Part shown: positions 46,465 through 56,080 of the stretch, piece by piece
How positions within the stretch are numbered: position 1 is the first letter of the stretch
How the letters are laid out: each line of letters opens with the position of its first letter
NCBI GenBank assembly: GCA_001513155.1
Contig: LFSR01000032.1
Location: 62,001-126,000 of the forward strand
Direction of reading: 5' to 3'
DNA from: Syntrophomonas sp. DTU018
GTDB lineage: Bacteria; Bacillota; Syntrophomonadia; Syntrophomonadales; Syntrophomonadaceae
DNA length: 64,000 nt
Position numbers and translations under genes: made by a program
The notes under the pieces: generated by a model
Database searches by the model: none
What the model was told of the DNA's origin: nothing
What the model saw: only the letters and a program-made list of their open reading frames with translations

Positions 46465-47851
46465 GGAAGTGTATCATCATATGTTTGCAGGGCAAAAGGT
46501 TTTGGTAGTTGGTCTAGCCAGAAGCGGGCTGGCAGCTGCTCAGAGCTTATATAAGCTAGGTGCCCGGGTTATTGGCTATGATCAAAAAAGAATAGAGGAA
46601 CTGGACCCGGCAGTTAAAGAATTGGAACAACTGAACATTCCGGTAGTGAACCAGCTGGAGCCCGATATTATTAATGAATCCCTGGATTTAATCGTGGTAA
46701 GTCCGGGAGTCCCTTTAAGCTTGCCAGTCTTTGACTGGGCTCGCCAGCAGGGGTTACCGGTTATCGGTGAACTGGAACTGGCTTACCGGCTTAAAAAACC
46801 CCAGGTGGATCTGCTGGCGGTTACCGGCACCAATGGCAAAACAACTACCACTGCTTTGCTGCGCTACATACTGGAAAAGAACGGATATGCGGCCTATTAT
46901 GGAGGCAATATAGGGCTGCCCTTAACCAGCCTGCTGGAAAAACTCACCGAGGGTGTAGTGGTTGTAGAAGTGTCCAGTTTTCAACTGGAGACCGTTGACC
47001 AATTTCATCCCGGTATTTGCGGTTTGTTGAACATCACCCCCGATCATCTGGACCGGCATAAGACGATGCAGGCCTACGTTGAAGCCAAATCCCGGATTTT
47101 CAAACAGCAGCAGCCCGGTGATTATGCGGTATTCAATTTTGATGATGATTATCTGCGCCAATTAGCGGAAAAGTGCCCGGCTGACGTGGTGTTTTTTTCC
47201 ACTCAGCAATCACTGCCGGAAGGATTCTTTATCGATGGGAACATAATTGTCTACCGGCATAAAGGAGTGGATATTCAGATTTGCCCGGCAGGGGATATTC
47301 GCCTGCGGGGTCAGCATAACCTGGAAAATGTCTTATGCGCTGTAGCCATGAGTTATCTATATGGAGCCAGACCAGCCATGATCAGTGATGCCTTAAAAAC
47401 CTTTACCGGCGTAAGGCACCGCATGGAAGAAGTAATTTATCATCAGGGAGTCCTTTACGTCAATGATTCCAAAGCTACCAATCCCGAATCGGCTATTAAA
47501 GCCTTGCAGTCCTTTGATCAGCCGATAATACTGATTGCCGGAGGCAGGAACAAAGGATCGGACTTTGCTGAGTTTGCCAGGGTCATAGCAGAAAAAGTGC
47601 GGGAGTTAATTATTCTGGGGGAAGCTCGCTCGGAGATTAAGGATGCGGTCATGAAGACTTCCTTCAGGAATATACATGAGGTAAACGACCTTACAGAAGC
47701 GGTAAGGCTTGCGTCCCAATTGGCTGTAGCCGGAGACGTGGTGTTGCTGTCACCTGCTTGTGCCAGCTGGGATCAGTTTCCCAGCTATGAAAACCGGGGT
47801 GATTTGTTTTGCGAGCTGGCCCGGTCTCTGTCACAACCGTCACTTGATTAA
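46457..47851 (+). CDS. murD: UDP-MurNAc-L-Ala:D-Glu ligase MurD
   Basis: Adds D-glutamate to UDP-MurNAc-L-Ala. 464 aa. Visible: VLVVGLARSGLAAAQ (N-terminal nucleotide loop), VSPGVPLSLPVF, AVTGTNGKTTTTALL, EVSSFQLETVDQFHP, NITPDHLDRHKTMQAY, GVRHRMEEV, NDSKATNPES and LIAGGRNKGSDF. The start is uncertain: TTG 46457 overlaps the mraY stop, and GTG 46469 and ATG 46481 are alternatives; none has a strong ribosome site, so coupling to mraY is likely. Confidence 0.95.
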   Translation: MDREVYHHMFAGQKVLVVGLARSGLAAAQSLYKLGARVIGYDQKRIEELDPAVKELEQLNIPVVNQLEPDIINESLDLIVVSPGVPLSLPVFDWARQQGLPVIGELELAYRLKKPQVDLLAVTGTNGKTTTTALLRYILEKNGYAAYYGGNIGLPLTSLLEKLTEGVVVVEVSSFQLETVDQFHPGICGLLNITPDHLDRHKTMQAYVEAKSRIFKQQQPGDYAVFNFDDDYLRQLAEKCPADVVFFSTQQSLPEGFFIDGNIIVYRHKGVDIQICPAGDIRLRGQHNLENVLCAVAMSYLYGARPAMISDALKTFTGVRHRMEEVIYHQGVLYVNDSKATNPESAIKALQSFDQPIILIAGGRNKGSDFAEFARVIAEKVRELIILGEARSEIKDAVMKTSFRNIHEVNDLTEAVRLASQLAVAGDVVLLSPACASWDQFPSYENRGDLFCELARSLSQPSLD

Positions 47852-47866
47852 GAGGAGGCGCAAAGG

Positions 47867-48967
47867 TTGCGTTTGAGAAAGGGACCTCCCGATTTTATTC
47901 TCTTCATAACCACCCTGCTGTTAATCGGAATCGGTTTGGTAATGGTGTTTAGCTCCAGCGCGGTTACTGCCAACCTAAGATATGATGATCCTTATTTGTT
48001 CTTCAAAAGACAGCTGTTGTTTGCTTTTATCGGACTCATCTGCATGCTGGTAGTTATGAAAATCAACTATCTGCGCATTAAAGACCTGGCTATTCCCCTG
48101 ATGGTTGTTGCTCTGTTGTGCTTGATTCTAGTAGTAACTCCCCTGGGAATAGTAACCAAAGGGTCCAGCCGCTGGCTGGGAGTAGGTATCTTGCAGTTTA
48201 CTCCTTCTGAATTGGCTAAATTGGCTATAGTTCTCTTTTTGGCCAAGACCATGGCAGTGAATATAGATTATATAAAATCCTTTACTAAAGGAATTCTGCC
48301 CTTTTTAATTCTCACCGCCCTGGTGTGCGGACTGATTATGCGGCAGCCTGATTTGGGGACAGCTTTTGCCATTGCCGGGACCGCATTTTTTATGCTGCTG
48401 GCCGCCGGTGCCCAGGCCAGTCATTTAGGGCTGATAGCGGTTTCCGGTGCAGGTTTGGTAGCCGCAGCTATTGCCGTTGCCCCTTACCGCATGGAACGAT
48501 TTATTGCTTTCCTCAACCCCTGGAAATATCCTACTGATGAAGGGTTTCAAACTATCCAGTCTCTGTATGCCCTGGGATCAGGGGGACTTTTCGGCATGGG
48601 ACTGGGCAGAAGCCGGCAGAAATTTTTCTACTTGCCGGAACAGCATACCGACTTTATTTTTGCTATCTTGGGTGAGGAGTTGGGCTTTTTGGGGGCCTTT
48701 CTGGTAATCTGCCTTTTCGTGCTCTTTGCCTGGAGGGGTTTCCGTATAGCCATTAATGCACCTGATACCTTCGGCAGCTTGCTGGCCACCGGTTTGACTG
48801 TTATGGTGGTTTTCCAGGCGGCTATTAACATAGGAGTGGTATCAGGCGCACTTCCGGTTACCGGCATAACCCTGCCTTTCATCAGTTATGGCGGATCTTC
48901 GCTGCTGTTTACTATGATAGGGGTGGGGTTATTGTTGAATATATCGCGATACAGTACCTATCGCTGA
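47867..48967 (+). CDS. ftsW: Lipid II polymerase FtsW (SEDS family)
   Basis: 366 aa with ten membrane helices. SEDS glycosyltransferases polymerise lipid II and work with a class B PBP, here probably the PASTA-PBP upstream. Visible: MVFSSSAVTAN, GSSRWLGVGILQFTPSELAKLA, MRQPDLGTAFAIAGT, FAILGEELGFLG and TLPFISYGGSSLL, including the catalytic Asp region. It could equally be called SpoVE; in Bacillus the dcw copy is the sporulation form. TTG start with GAGGAGG 8 bases before. Confidence 0.93.
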   Translation: MRLRKGPPDFILFITTLLLIGIGLVMVFSSSAVTANLRYDDPYLFFKRQLLFAFIGLICMLVVMKINYLRIKDLAIPLMVVALLCLILVVTPLGIVTKGSSRWLGVGILQFTPSELAKLAIVLFLAKTMAVNIDYIKSFTKGILPFLILTALVCGLIMRQPDLGTAFAIAGTAFFMLLAAGAQASHLGLIAVSGAGLVAAAIAVAPYRMERFIAFLNPWKYPTDEGFQTIQSLYALGSGGLFGMGLGRSRQKFFYLPEQHTDFIFAILGEELGFLGAFLVICLFVLFAWRGFRIAINAPDTFGSLLATGLTVMVVFQAAINIGVVSGALPVTGITLPFISYGGSSLLFTMIGVGLLLNISRYSTYR

Positions 48968-48979
48968 CAGGAGGATCTT

Positions 48980-50068
48980 ATGAAGGCGATCATTACGGGT
49001 GGCGGAACTGGCGGGCATATTTATCCGGCCCTGGCTATTGCTAAGGAACTATGCCGGCGAAAACCGGATATGGATATTCTGTATGTGGGATCCAAAGGAA
49101 TGGAAAGCCGCATTGTCCCTGAAGCCGGCTTTAATTTTGTGGCCATTGATGTTTCCGGTATTGATCGCTCTTCTATGCTGAAAGCGAGCAAATCCCTGGT
49201 AAAGTTTCCCTACAGTTTTTTTCAGGCCCGGGATATAATCAAAAAATTTCAGCCCGATTTTGTCCTGGGTACTGGCGGATACGTTTCCTTTCCTGTGGTC
49301 CTGGCGGGAACTTATTTTGCCCCCAAAACTTTCATCCACGAGCAGAACGCTTACCCAGGACTGGCCAACCGTATCCTGGCCAAACGGGTTGACTGTACCA
49401 TGCTGACTTTTGCTGAAGCCCAGGAATACCTGGAAGCCAAACGGATTAAAATAACGGGACTGCCAGTGCGCCAGGAATTCTTTGAAGTCACTCCCGAAGC
49501 TGCCCGAAAGGCCTTAGGATTGGAGGACAACTGGTTCACCTTAATCGCTTTTGGGGGAAGCCGGGGAGCAGCCTCCATAAACCGGGCTATGCTGGAAGCC
49601 GTTGATAGGCTGCAGGACAAAAAAATGCAAATTATTTGGATAACTGGCTGGGACAGCTATGAGGATCTAAGCCAGCAAGTAAAGGAACGCTTGACCGCAG
49701 ATCATAAGGCCAGGATCAGAATGCTGCCCTATATGAATAATATTGAACAGGCTATGGCAGCAGCCCATCTGGCGGTTTGCCGCGCTGGGGCCAGTACCCT
49801 GGCGGAATTGGCCATATTGGGATTGCCGGCTATTTTGGTTCCCTATCCCTATGCTGCGGAAAATCATCAGGAAAAAAATGCCCGGGCTCTGGTGGAGAAA
49901 AATGCGGCAGCTATGGTTATTGATGAGTTCTTGGACGGAGATACTTTAGTTAAAACCGTAGAATCACTGCGCAGTGAACCTGAGCGTCTGAGCAATATGC
50001 GCCAGCAGATGCTGAAAGAAGCCAAGCCTCATGCTCTGGATGATATCATCGCTGAATTGCTTAATTGA
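48980..50068 (+). CDS. murG: UDP-GlcNAc:lipid I GlcNAc transferase MurG
   Basis: Peripheral membrane GT28 enzyme converting lipid I to lipid II, 362 aa. Visible: [17 protein letters not shown] at the N-terminus, [62 protein letters not shown] and [16 protein letters not shown] follows CAGGAGG. After it a 109-base gap precedes murC. Confidence 0.97.
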   Translation: MKAIITGGGTGGHIYPALAIAKELCRRKPDMDILYVGSKGMESRIVPEAGFNFVAIDVSGIDRSSMLKASKSLVKFPYSFFQARDIIKKFQPDFVLGTGGYVSFPVVLAGTYFAPKTFIHEQNAYPGLANRILAKRVDCTMLTFAEAQEYLEAKRIKITGLPVRQEFFEVTPEAARKALGLEDNWFTLIAFGGSRGAASINRAMLEAVDRLQDKKMQIIWITGWDSYEDLSQQVKERLTADHKARIRMLPYMNNIEQAMAAAHLAVCRAGASTLAELAILGLPAILVPYPYAAENHQEKNARALVEKNAAAMVIDEFLDGDTLVKTVESLRSEPERLSNMRQQMLKEAKPHALDDIIAELLN

Positions 50069-50177
50069 ATTTAGCTGAGTTTGCAGCTGGACAGGCCTGG
50101 TATATCAGAATGTAACCACTTTTGTTAAATATGCATACCATAAAGTGAAGAATCAGTTGGTTCAAGGAGTTGAGGAA

Positions 50178-51569
50178 ATGACCGACAATAACAACGGACA
50201 ATGGATCCATATGGTAGGGATTGCCGGAGCAGGAATGAGCGGAATTGCCAAGGTTCTTGCCCAACAGGGCGTGAAAGTTACCGGATCTGACCTGCAGCAT
50301 AATGAGATAACTGAACAGCTGGAGCAAATGGGTATTACTGTTTATCAGGGTCATTCCTCATCCTACCTTCAGGAAGGAGTTGATGTGCTGGTCATATCCT
50401 CGGCTATCCCAATGGATAATCCCGAGGTCGTTCTTGCTCGCCATCGCAATATACCAGTCCTGAAGAGGGGACAGATGCTGGCTAATCTGGTCAATCGCAG
50501 CAAAGGCATAGCAGTAGCCGGTGCCCATGGTAAAACAACTACTACCTGTATGATATATACGGTTTTATCCGGTTGCGGATTAGACCCTGCCTTTATTGTA
50601 GGGGGAGAACTGCAGGATTATCATCTCAATGCCAAACTGGGAGAGGATGACTTATTTGTAGTAGAAGCCGACGAAAGTGACGCTTCATTTTTAGAATTGC
50701 GCCCCTTTGTAGCAGTAGTAACCAATATCGAAGATGATCATCTTGACTATTATCATACTTTAGACCGGCTGCAAGAAGCTTTTCGCCAGTATATCGACGG
50801 GGTGCAGCCCCAGGGGTTCGCGGTGCTTTATGGGGATGATCCGGGTATCAGAACCATTTCTGGCCGCACTGAAACCCGCTGTGTTTTCTATGGTGAAGGG
50901 GAGGAAAACGACTATTATTTGCGAAACTGGCAGGCACAAGGTCTGGGGTCGGTTTTTGAGATATATGAGCATGGCCGCAAGCTGGGAAAAGTACGCTTAT
51001 CCGTTCCCGGAAAGCACAATGCCCTTAATGCACTGGCAGCTATTGCCACCGGCCGGGAGTTAGGTTTGGAGTTTGCCCATATGAGCAAAGCAATTGCTGT
51101 TTTTCATGGAGCCAAACGGCGTTTTCAAATTATTGGTGAGCATAATAACATCACAGTGGTTGATGATTATGCTCATCATCCCACAGAAATCAAAGCCACC
51201 TTACGAGCAGCGCGCACTTATCATTCCAGCCGATTGATAACCGTATTTCAGCCTCATCGCTATACTCGTACCCGTCAACTGGGTACCCAGCTGGGGGAGG
51301 CTTTACATGAGAGTGATATAGCTGTGATTACCAATATATATGCGGCCGGAGAAACTCCTATTCCTGGTATCAGCAGCGATATTGTCTTTAAAGCTGCTCA
51401 TCAGGCTGGGTGTACGGCAGTATACATTCCTGATCTGGATAGTATTGTGGATTATCTGTTAGAAATCTGCCGCCCCGGTGATCTGATCATAACCATGGGG
51501 GCTGGCGATATCTGGAAAGTTGGGCCAGCGTTTATTAACCGGTTAAAACAATCTGTCCCGCAGGCGTAA
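50178..51569 (+). CDS. murC: UDP-MurNAc:L-Ala ligase MurC
   Basis: Adds the first peptide residue, 463 aa. Visible: HMVGIAGAGMSGIAKVL, VAGAHGKTTTTCMIY, VVEADESDASFLELRP, NIEDDHLDYYHTL, DDYAHHPTEIKATL and FQPHRYTRTR. Start ATG 50178 lies 8 bases after AAGGAG; a GTG at 50145 is in frame but lacks a site. The 50069-50177 gap has no other gene; a separate promoter is possible but not evident. Confidence 0.96.
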   Translation: MTDNNNGQWIHMVGIAGAGMSGIAKVLAQQGVKVTGSDLQHNEITEQLEQMGITVYQGHSSSYLQEGVDVLVISSAIPMDNPEVVLARHRNIPVLKRGQMLANLVNRSKGIAVAGAHGKTTTTCMIYTVLSGCGLDPAFIVGGELQDYHLNAKLGEDDLFVVEADESDASFLELRPFVAVVTNIEDDHLDYYHTLDRLQEAFRQYIDGVQPQGFAVLYGDDPGIRTISGRTETRCVFYGEGEENDYYLRNWQAQGLGSVFEIYEHGRKLGKVRLSVPGKHNALNALAAIATGRELGLEFAHMSKAIAVFHGAKRRFQIIGEHNNITVVDDYAHHPTEIKATLRAARTYHSSRLITVFQPHRYTRTRQLGTQLGEALHESDIAVITNIYAAGETPIPGISSDIVFKAAHQAGCTAVYIPDLDSIVDYLLEICRPGDLIITMGAGDIWKVGPAFINRLKQSVPQA

Positions 51570-51587
51570 GCTAGCGGAGGTGTTTCT

Positions 51588-52844
51588 TTGGACTGTTTAG
51601 TGGTAAGAGGTTCAAAACCACTCAAGGGCCAGGTTAGGATTAGCGGCTCCAAAAACTCAACGCTCCCGATAATGGCTGCTAGTCTGCTCTGCTGTGGTGA
51701 AGTAGTATTGACAGGTGTACCTGATCTGGAAGATATAAAAGTAATGGCTCAGGCTTTAGAAGTCTTGGGAGCCAAAGTCAAACGGGAGAAAGATGTATTA
51801 ATTATTGACGGGAGCACAGTAAACCGGGTTGAACTGCCTGAAGAGATATCCCGGAAAATGCGGGCATCTAATCTGGTCATGGGAGCCCTTTTATCCAGGT
51901 TCCATCAGGCCCGCGTGGCTTATCCCGGCGGGTGTGCAATCGGAACCCGGCCGATGGATTTGCATCTTAAGGGCTTTCAGAGTATGGGTTTCAATATTCG
52001 TGAAGAATACGGCTATATGGAGGGAACAGCCGGCTCTTTGCGGGGCCAGGAGATATTATTGGACTTTCCCAGTGTAGGGGCCACGGAAAACCTGATCATG
52101 GCAGCAACCCTGCTCCCTGGTACCACTGTATTGCGGAATGCGGCCCGGGAACCGGAAATAGTTGATTTACAAAACTTTTTAAATCGCATGGGTGCTAAGA
52201 TCAGAGGTGCCGGGCTGGACACCATACGCATCGAAGGGGTCAGCCGCCTGGGGGGTGTGGAGCACGCCGTGATACCTGACCGGATAGAAGCAGGTACCTT
52301 TATGGTAGCTGCTGCTATATCCAGGGGAGAAGTAACTATTGAGAATGTGGTGGTGGAACACGTTCAATCTGTAGTTTCCAAGCTGAGGGAAATAGGAGTG
52401 GAAGTTCTTACCTCCAATTCAGGAATCAAAGTAGTAGGGGGAGGCCGTTTGCGGCCTTGTGATATCAAGACTATGCCCTATCCCGGATTCCCCACTGACA
52501 TGCAGCCTCAGTTCATGGCTTTGCTGTCTTCGGTACGAGGAACCAGTGTGCTGGTGGAGACTATTTTTGAAAATCGTTTTATGCATGTTCAGGAGCTGCG
52601 CCGCATGGGAGCTGATATCAAAGTGGAGGGCAGAGTAGCTATAATAAAAGGGAAAAACAGGTTGGAAGGAGCATCCGTTGAAGCTACTGATCTTCGAGCC
52701 GGTGCCGCTTTAATTCTTGCCGGATTATTTGCTGAGGGAGAAACCCAGATTCACCGGGTGGATCATATAGACCGGGGTTATGATAAAATTCATGTTAAAT
52801 TGCAGAGCCTCGGCGCAGATATAACCAGGGGGCCTAGGACCTAA
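51588..52844 (+). CDS. murA: UDP-GlcNAc 1-carboxyvinyltransferase MurA
   Basis: First committed step of peptidoglycan synthesis: adds enolpyruvate to UDP-GlcNAc. 418 aa. Visible: SGSKNSTLPIMAASLL, RASNLVMGALLSRF, the active-site loop YPGGCAIGTRPMDLH with the fosfomycin-target Cys intact, EAGTFMVAAAISRG, YPGFPTDMQPQFMALL and DLRAGAALILAGLFAEG. TTG start after GGAGGT. murB, which would follow biochemically, is not in the cluster. Confidence 0.96.
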   Translation: MDCLVVRGSKPLKGQVRISGSKNSTLPIMAASLLCCGEVVLTGVPDLEDIKVMAQALEVLGAKVKREKDVLIIDGSTVNRVELPEEISRKMRASNLVMGALLSRFHQARVAYPGGCAIGTRPMDLHLKGFQSMGFNIREEYGYMEGTAGSLRGQEILLDFPSVGATENLIMAATLLPGTTVLRNAAREPEIVDLQNFLNRMGAKIRGAGLDTIRIEGVSRLGGVEHAVIPDRIEAGTFMVAAAISRGEVTIENVVVEHVQSVVSKLREIGVEVLTSNSGIKVVGGGRLRPCDIKTMPYPGFPTDMQPQFMALLSSVRGTSVLVETIFENRFMHVQELRRMGADIKVEGRVAIIKGKNRLEGASVEATDLRAGAALILAGLFAEGETQIHRVDHIDRGYDKIHVKLQSLGADITRGPRT

Positions 52845-52891
52845 GGGCAAGGCCCCTCTGAACTTTTAATAATGCGTTTACAAAAATTTTC

Positions 52892-52900
52892 TGTTATAAT
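52892..52900 (+). promoter_or_regulatory. Extended -10 promoter upstream of ftsQ
   Basis: TGTTATAAT: consensus TATAAT at 52895-52900 with TG one base earlier. The -35 region is poor. It sits in the 93-base spacer between murA and ftsQ and would add expression of ftsQ to ftsZ. Confidence 0.5.
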
Positions 52901-52937
52901 CAAGCATACGGAATCTGGGGATGGAGGATTACTTCTG

Positions 52938-53675
52938 ATGAAGGGCACACCTCGCAGGTTTTTTCGTGCATCCATCTTCCTGTTGTTGGCAATGATCTGT
53001 GTATATTTCTTTCTGCACAGTTCTTTTTTTCAGGTTGATACAATAACGGTTACAGGCAATTCAGCTGTTCCCAAGCATGATATAATTGAACTATCCGGCC
53101 TTGAAGAAGGAATCAATTTATTCTCCGCTGATGAAAACTTGGTATCCCGAGCAGTAGAAATACATCCCATGATAAAGCAGGCTCATCTGGTTCGGCACCT
53201 GCCAAGGGCTTTGGAAATTCAGGTCAGCGAGAGGACAATGTGGGCGGTGGTACCTGCCAATAATGAATTTTTAATTGTTGATGACGAAGGGGTTTGTATT
53301 AACAAAAGCCTGCTGTTCCCAAGCCTGGAATTGCCGGTGATTACCATTGATCCTGTTCCTCAGGGAATTCTGCCGGGACAAGCTCTGGAATCTCAGGGTA
53401 TTGCTTTAATCCGCAAGGTATGGGATGGACTCTCTGAACAGGAGCAGGAGAGAATATCAGATTTTCATTATACTGTAAGCAATCAGGAATTAATTATATA
53501 TACAATAGAAGGAACCGAAATCAGGTTTGGAAAAGATGAACGCTTGGATGAGAAATTATCGGCCATGAACCAGGTTTTTCAATTGGAACAGGACTTTGAT
53601 AAGTCAGGACAGGAAGCTTTAGTTTATGTTGATATCCGCTATAAAGGGCAACCGGTGGTCAGGACCTCCGGGTGA
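52938..53675 (+). CDS. ftsQ: Cell division protein FtsQ/DivIB
   Basis: 245 aa bitopic divisome protein. Short basic cytoplasmic tail, one helix (about residues 11-30), then a POTRA domain starting VDTITVTGNSAVPKHDIIEL and the FtsQ beta domain with VRHLPRALEIQVSERTMWAVV. Start ATG 52938 follows GGAGG by 10 bases; the frame extends to ATG 52872, which overlaps the predicted promoter and is less likely. Stop overlaps the next open frame. Confidence 0.9.
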   Translation: MKGTPRRFFRASIFLLLAMICVYFFLHSSFFQVDTITVTGNSAVPKHDIIELSGLEEGINLFSADENLVSRAVEIHPMIKQAHLVRHLPRALEIQVSERTMWAVVPANNEFLIVDDEGVCINKSLLFPSLELPVITIDPVPQGILPGQALESQGIALIRKVWDGLSEQEQERISDFHYTVSNQELIIYTIEGTEIRFGKDERLDEKLSAMNQVFQLEQDFDKSGQEALVYVDIRYKGQPVVRTSG

Positions 53676-53698
53676 CAGAACTGAGAAAGGTGATAATA

Positions 53699-54418
53699 AT
53701 GCGGAGTAAGGGAGCGCAAATATCAATAGCTCTAGTTTGTTTAATTCTGGGGATTATGCTGGCAGTACAATTCAGAACTACGGCTGCTATCCAAGCTACC
53801 CAGACCGATGGCCGGATTGAAGAATTAACCCAGAAGCTGCAAACCGTAACCAGTGAACGGGATGCCTTGGCAGAAGAAGTTTTGGGACTACGCTCTAAAT
53901 TGTCCAATTTCCGCCAAACCGACCAAGCTCTGGCCGATCTGCAGCAAGAAATCATTGACGCTAACATGGCAGCTGGTTTAGCTGCCGTGGAAGGACCCGG
54001 TATCATTTTGACAGTAGATGACAGTCCCCTTTATTATCAGGTGGGAGAAAACGCCAACGCCTATATTGTCCACGATTATGATTTGCTAAATATTGTAAAC
54101 GAATTAAAATCTTCCGGGGCTGAAGCCATATCAGTAAATGGCAAGCGTATTATCGCCATGTCCGAAATTCGCTGTGCTGGCCCGACTATAATAGTAAACG
54201 CGGACAGAATTGCTCCTCCCTTTGAGATAAGAGTGATTGGTAATCCAGATATACTGGAGAGCGGCCTGCTTATGCCGGGTGGCCGACTGGAACAGCTTAA
54301 AGTGCTGGGAATGCCGGTTCAGATACAAAAATTGGAGAAGGTAGAAATACCTGCTTACACCGGCAGTTTTAAGTTCGATTACGCACTACCCGTTGAATAC
54401 AAGGAAGAGGCGGAATAA
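53699..54418 (+). CDS. DUF881 family membrane protein (YlxW/YlxX type)
   Basis: 239 aa: N-terminal membrane helix (residues ~8-24), coiled coil of ~50 residues (RIEELTQKLQTVTSERDAL), then the DUF881 domain with GPGIILTVDDSP, LLNIVNELKSSGAEAISVNG, and NPDILESGLLMPGG. Such proteins lie between divIB and sbp/ftsA in Firmicutes; function unknown, division linked by position. Start ATG 53699 after AAAGGTG. Its stop TAA is followed by sbp after a few bases. Confidence 0.88.
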   Translation: MRSKGAQISIALVCLILGIMLAVQFRTTAAIQATQTDGRIEELTQKLQTVTSERDALAEEVLGLRSKLSNFRQTDQALADLQQEIIDANMAAGLAAVEGPGIILTVDDSPLYYQVGENANAYIVHDYDLLNIVNELKSSGAEAISVNGKRIIAMSEIRCAGPTIIVNADRIAPPFEIRVIGNPDILESGLLMPGGRLEQLKVLGMPVQIQKLEKVEIPAYTGSFKFDYALPVEYKEEAE

Positions 54419-54422
54419 TGGA

Positions 54423-54758
54423 ATGTGGCTGTTGATCCTTTTTTGCTTACTGGTTGGTCTGATAATCGGTTTTTCCATACCGGTATTAATGCCGGCAATA
54501 TATGCCAAATACATGTCCATTGCGATACTGGCAGCATTGGATTCAGTGTTCGGCGGTATTCGTGCCTACATGGAGGATGGTTTTGACAATACCATTTTTA
54601 TAAGTGGATTTATAGTTAATATGGTATTAGCAGCCGGACTAGCCTACCTTGGCGACCGGTTGGGAGTGGAGCTTTACCTGGCAGCAGTAGTGGTTTTCGG
54701 GGTCAGAATTTTTCAGAACCTGGGGATCATTCGCCGTTATCTTTTGAAAAAATACTGA
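54423..54758 (+). CDS. sbp: Small basic protein Sbp (DUF1290)
   Basis: 111 aa, three to four hydrophobic helices. Visible: IPVLMPAIYAKYMSIAILAA, LDSVFGGIRAYMEDGFDN (family signature), and a final FQNLGIIRRYLLKKY basic tail. Found next to DUF881 and ftsA in Bacillus and clostridia; function unknown. The ATG at 54423 lies within 5 bases of the DUF881 stop; an in-frame TTG at 54393 would overlap that gene. Confidence 0.88.
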   Translation: MWLLILFCLLVGLIIGFSIPVLMPAIYAKYMSIAILAALDSVFGGIRAYMEDGFDNTIFISGFIVNMVLAAGLAYLGDRLGVELYLAAVVVFGVRIFQNLGIIRRYLLKKY

Positions 54759-54777
54759 TTATTTACCTGCCGGGAAA

Positions 54778-54808
54778 GAGGAATTAGATTCCTCGTGTTG
54801 TATTTTTT
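54778..54808 (+). terminator. Hairpin with T run between sbp and ftsA
   Basis: Perfect 7-bp stem GAGGAAT/ATTCCTC (54778-54784/54788-54794), then GTGTTGTATTTTTT. The T tract is 8 bases away, so it may be a partial terminator that lowers read-through into ftsA-ftsZ. Confidence 0.5.
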
Positions 54809-54838
54809 ATTAGGACTTCAAGTGAGGGGTGCGTTTAC

Positions 54839-56062
54839 ATTAAGAAACGAAACATCCTGGTAAGCATGGATATTGGTACCAGCTTTGTTAAAGCAGCCAT
54901 GGCCGAAGTCCACGGGCAAGATGTTCATTTGTTAGGCTTAACAAAAGTTCCCTCCTTCGGACTGCGTAAAGGAAGCATCATAGATATTGAAAGTACTGCC
55001 AAGTCCATAGATAATTGCTTAAGCGAACTGGAACGTCTTACCGGTATTGAGGTCTACAGTGCTTTGCTGGGATTTTCCGGAGTAAGCATTTCGATTCTGA
55101 ATAACCATGCTGTTATAGCCGTCGCCAACCCCACCTATGAAATTACCCAGGAGGACAAGGAGCGCGTATTATACTCAGCCCGCAACCTGTCTTTGCCACT
55201 GGATAAAGCGATCATACAGATTATTGAGCGCCAGTATATAGTGGATAGCTATGATGGAGTAAAAGATCCGGTTGGAATGGTAGGAAGCCGTTTAGAGGCT
55301 GAGGTAGCTATAGTAGTAGGGGCTATAGCTGCCATTCAAAACTTACAGAGAAGCGCCCAGCGAATAAATCTGCATGTGGATGACTTGATGTATACTGCCC
55401 TGTTAGGGGCAGAATCTGTATTATTACCGGCAGAAATGGAAATGGGAGTAGTTCTGGTAGATATCGGCGGAGGAACTACGGAAGTAACTTATTTTGAAGA
55501 AGGAAGTGTCCTGCAGACCTCGGTTCTGCCCATCGGCGGTGAATATATTACTAAGGATTTGGCCATTGTGCTGCGTACTTCCATGGAAGAAGCCAACCGC
55601 ATCAAGGAAATCCATGGAGTAGCTAGCCCGGAAATGGCTAAGAGTGATATGGTGGTACATGTTCATAATATACAGGGGAAAGAAGCCCGGGAAGTATCTC
55701 AGCAGGTCATCGCCGAAATAATTTCTGCCCGGGTAACTGAAATGACGGAATTGATTTATGCGGAACTCAAACAGTTCCAATGCCTGAATCGTATGCCGGG
55801 GGGTATAGTATTAACCGGCGGTGGTGCCAAATTAGTGGGATTTGCTGAATTAATGGAAGAATACATATCAGTCCCGGTCAGGGTGGGTTTGCCGGAGAAT
55901 GTTAAGGGTTTACCCCCTGATTTTAATCGCCCCCAAAATGCTGTGGTTTTAGGAGGGTTATTATATTCGGCTCGGCAGAGAGCCAGCAAACAAGAGGAGA
56001 GTCCACGTTTTATGGGTTTAATTGATCGATTAACCTATTGGTTTAAAGACTTATTTCGGTAA
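54839..56062 (+). CDS. ftsA: Cell division protein FtsA
   Basis: Actin-like ATPase tethering FtsZ to the membrane. Visible: VSMDIGTSFVKAAMAEV (phosphate 1), a 1C domain, VLVDIGGGTTEVTYF (phosphate 2), GGEYITKDLAI, LTGGGAKLVGFAEL (adenosine motif) and a C-terminal amphipathic helix (IDRLTYWFKDLF). The start is unusual. The first canonical codon, ATG 54866, lacks a ribosome site and would cut into strand 1. ATT 54839, 8-9 bases after GAGGGGTG, would give a normal KKRNILVSMDIGTS N-terminus (407 aa). I give the ATT start; ATG 54866 (398 aa) is the conservative alternative. Confidence 0.9.
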   Translation: MKKRNILVSMDIGTSFVKAAMAEVHGQDVHLLGLTKVPSFGLRKGSIIDIESTAKSIDNCLSELERLTGIEVYSALLGFSGVSISILNNHAVIAVANPTYEITQEDKERVLYSARNLSLPLDKAIIQIIERQYIVDSYDGVKDPVGMVGSRLEAEVAIVVGAIAAIQNLQRSAQRINLHVDDLMYTALLGAESVLLPAEMEMGVVLVDIGGGTTEVTYFEEGSVLQTSVLPIGGEYITKDLAIVLRTSMEEANRIKEIHGVASPEMAKSDMVVHVHNIQGKEAREVSQQVIAEIISARVTEMTELIYAELKQFQCLNRMPGGIVLTGGGAKLVGFAELMEEYISVPVRVGLPENVKGLPPDFNRPQNAVVLGGLLYSARQRASKQEESPRFMGLIDRLTYWFKDLFR

Positions 56063-56080
56063 AGCAGGGGAGGTTTTGCA

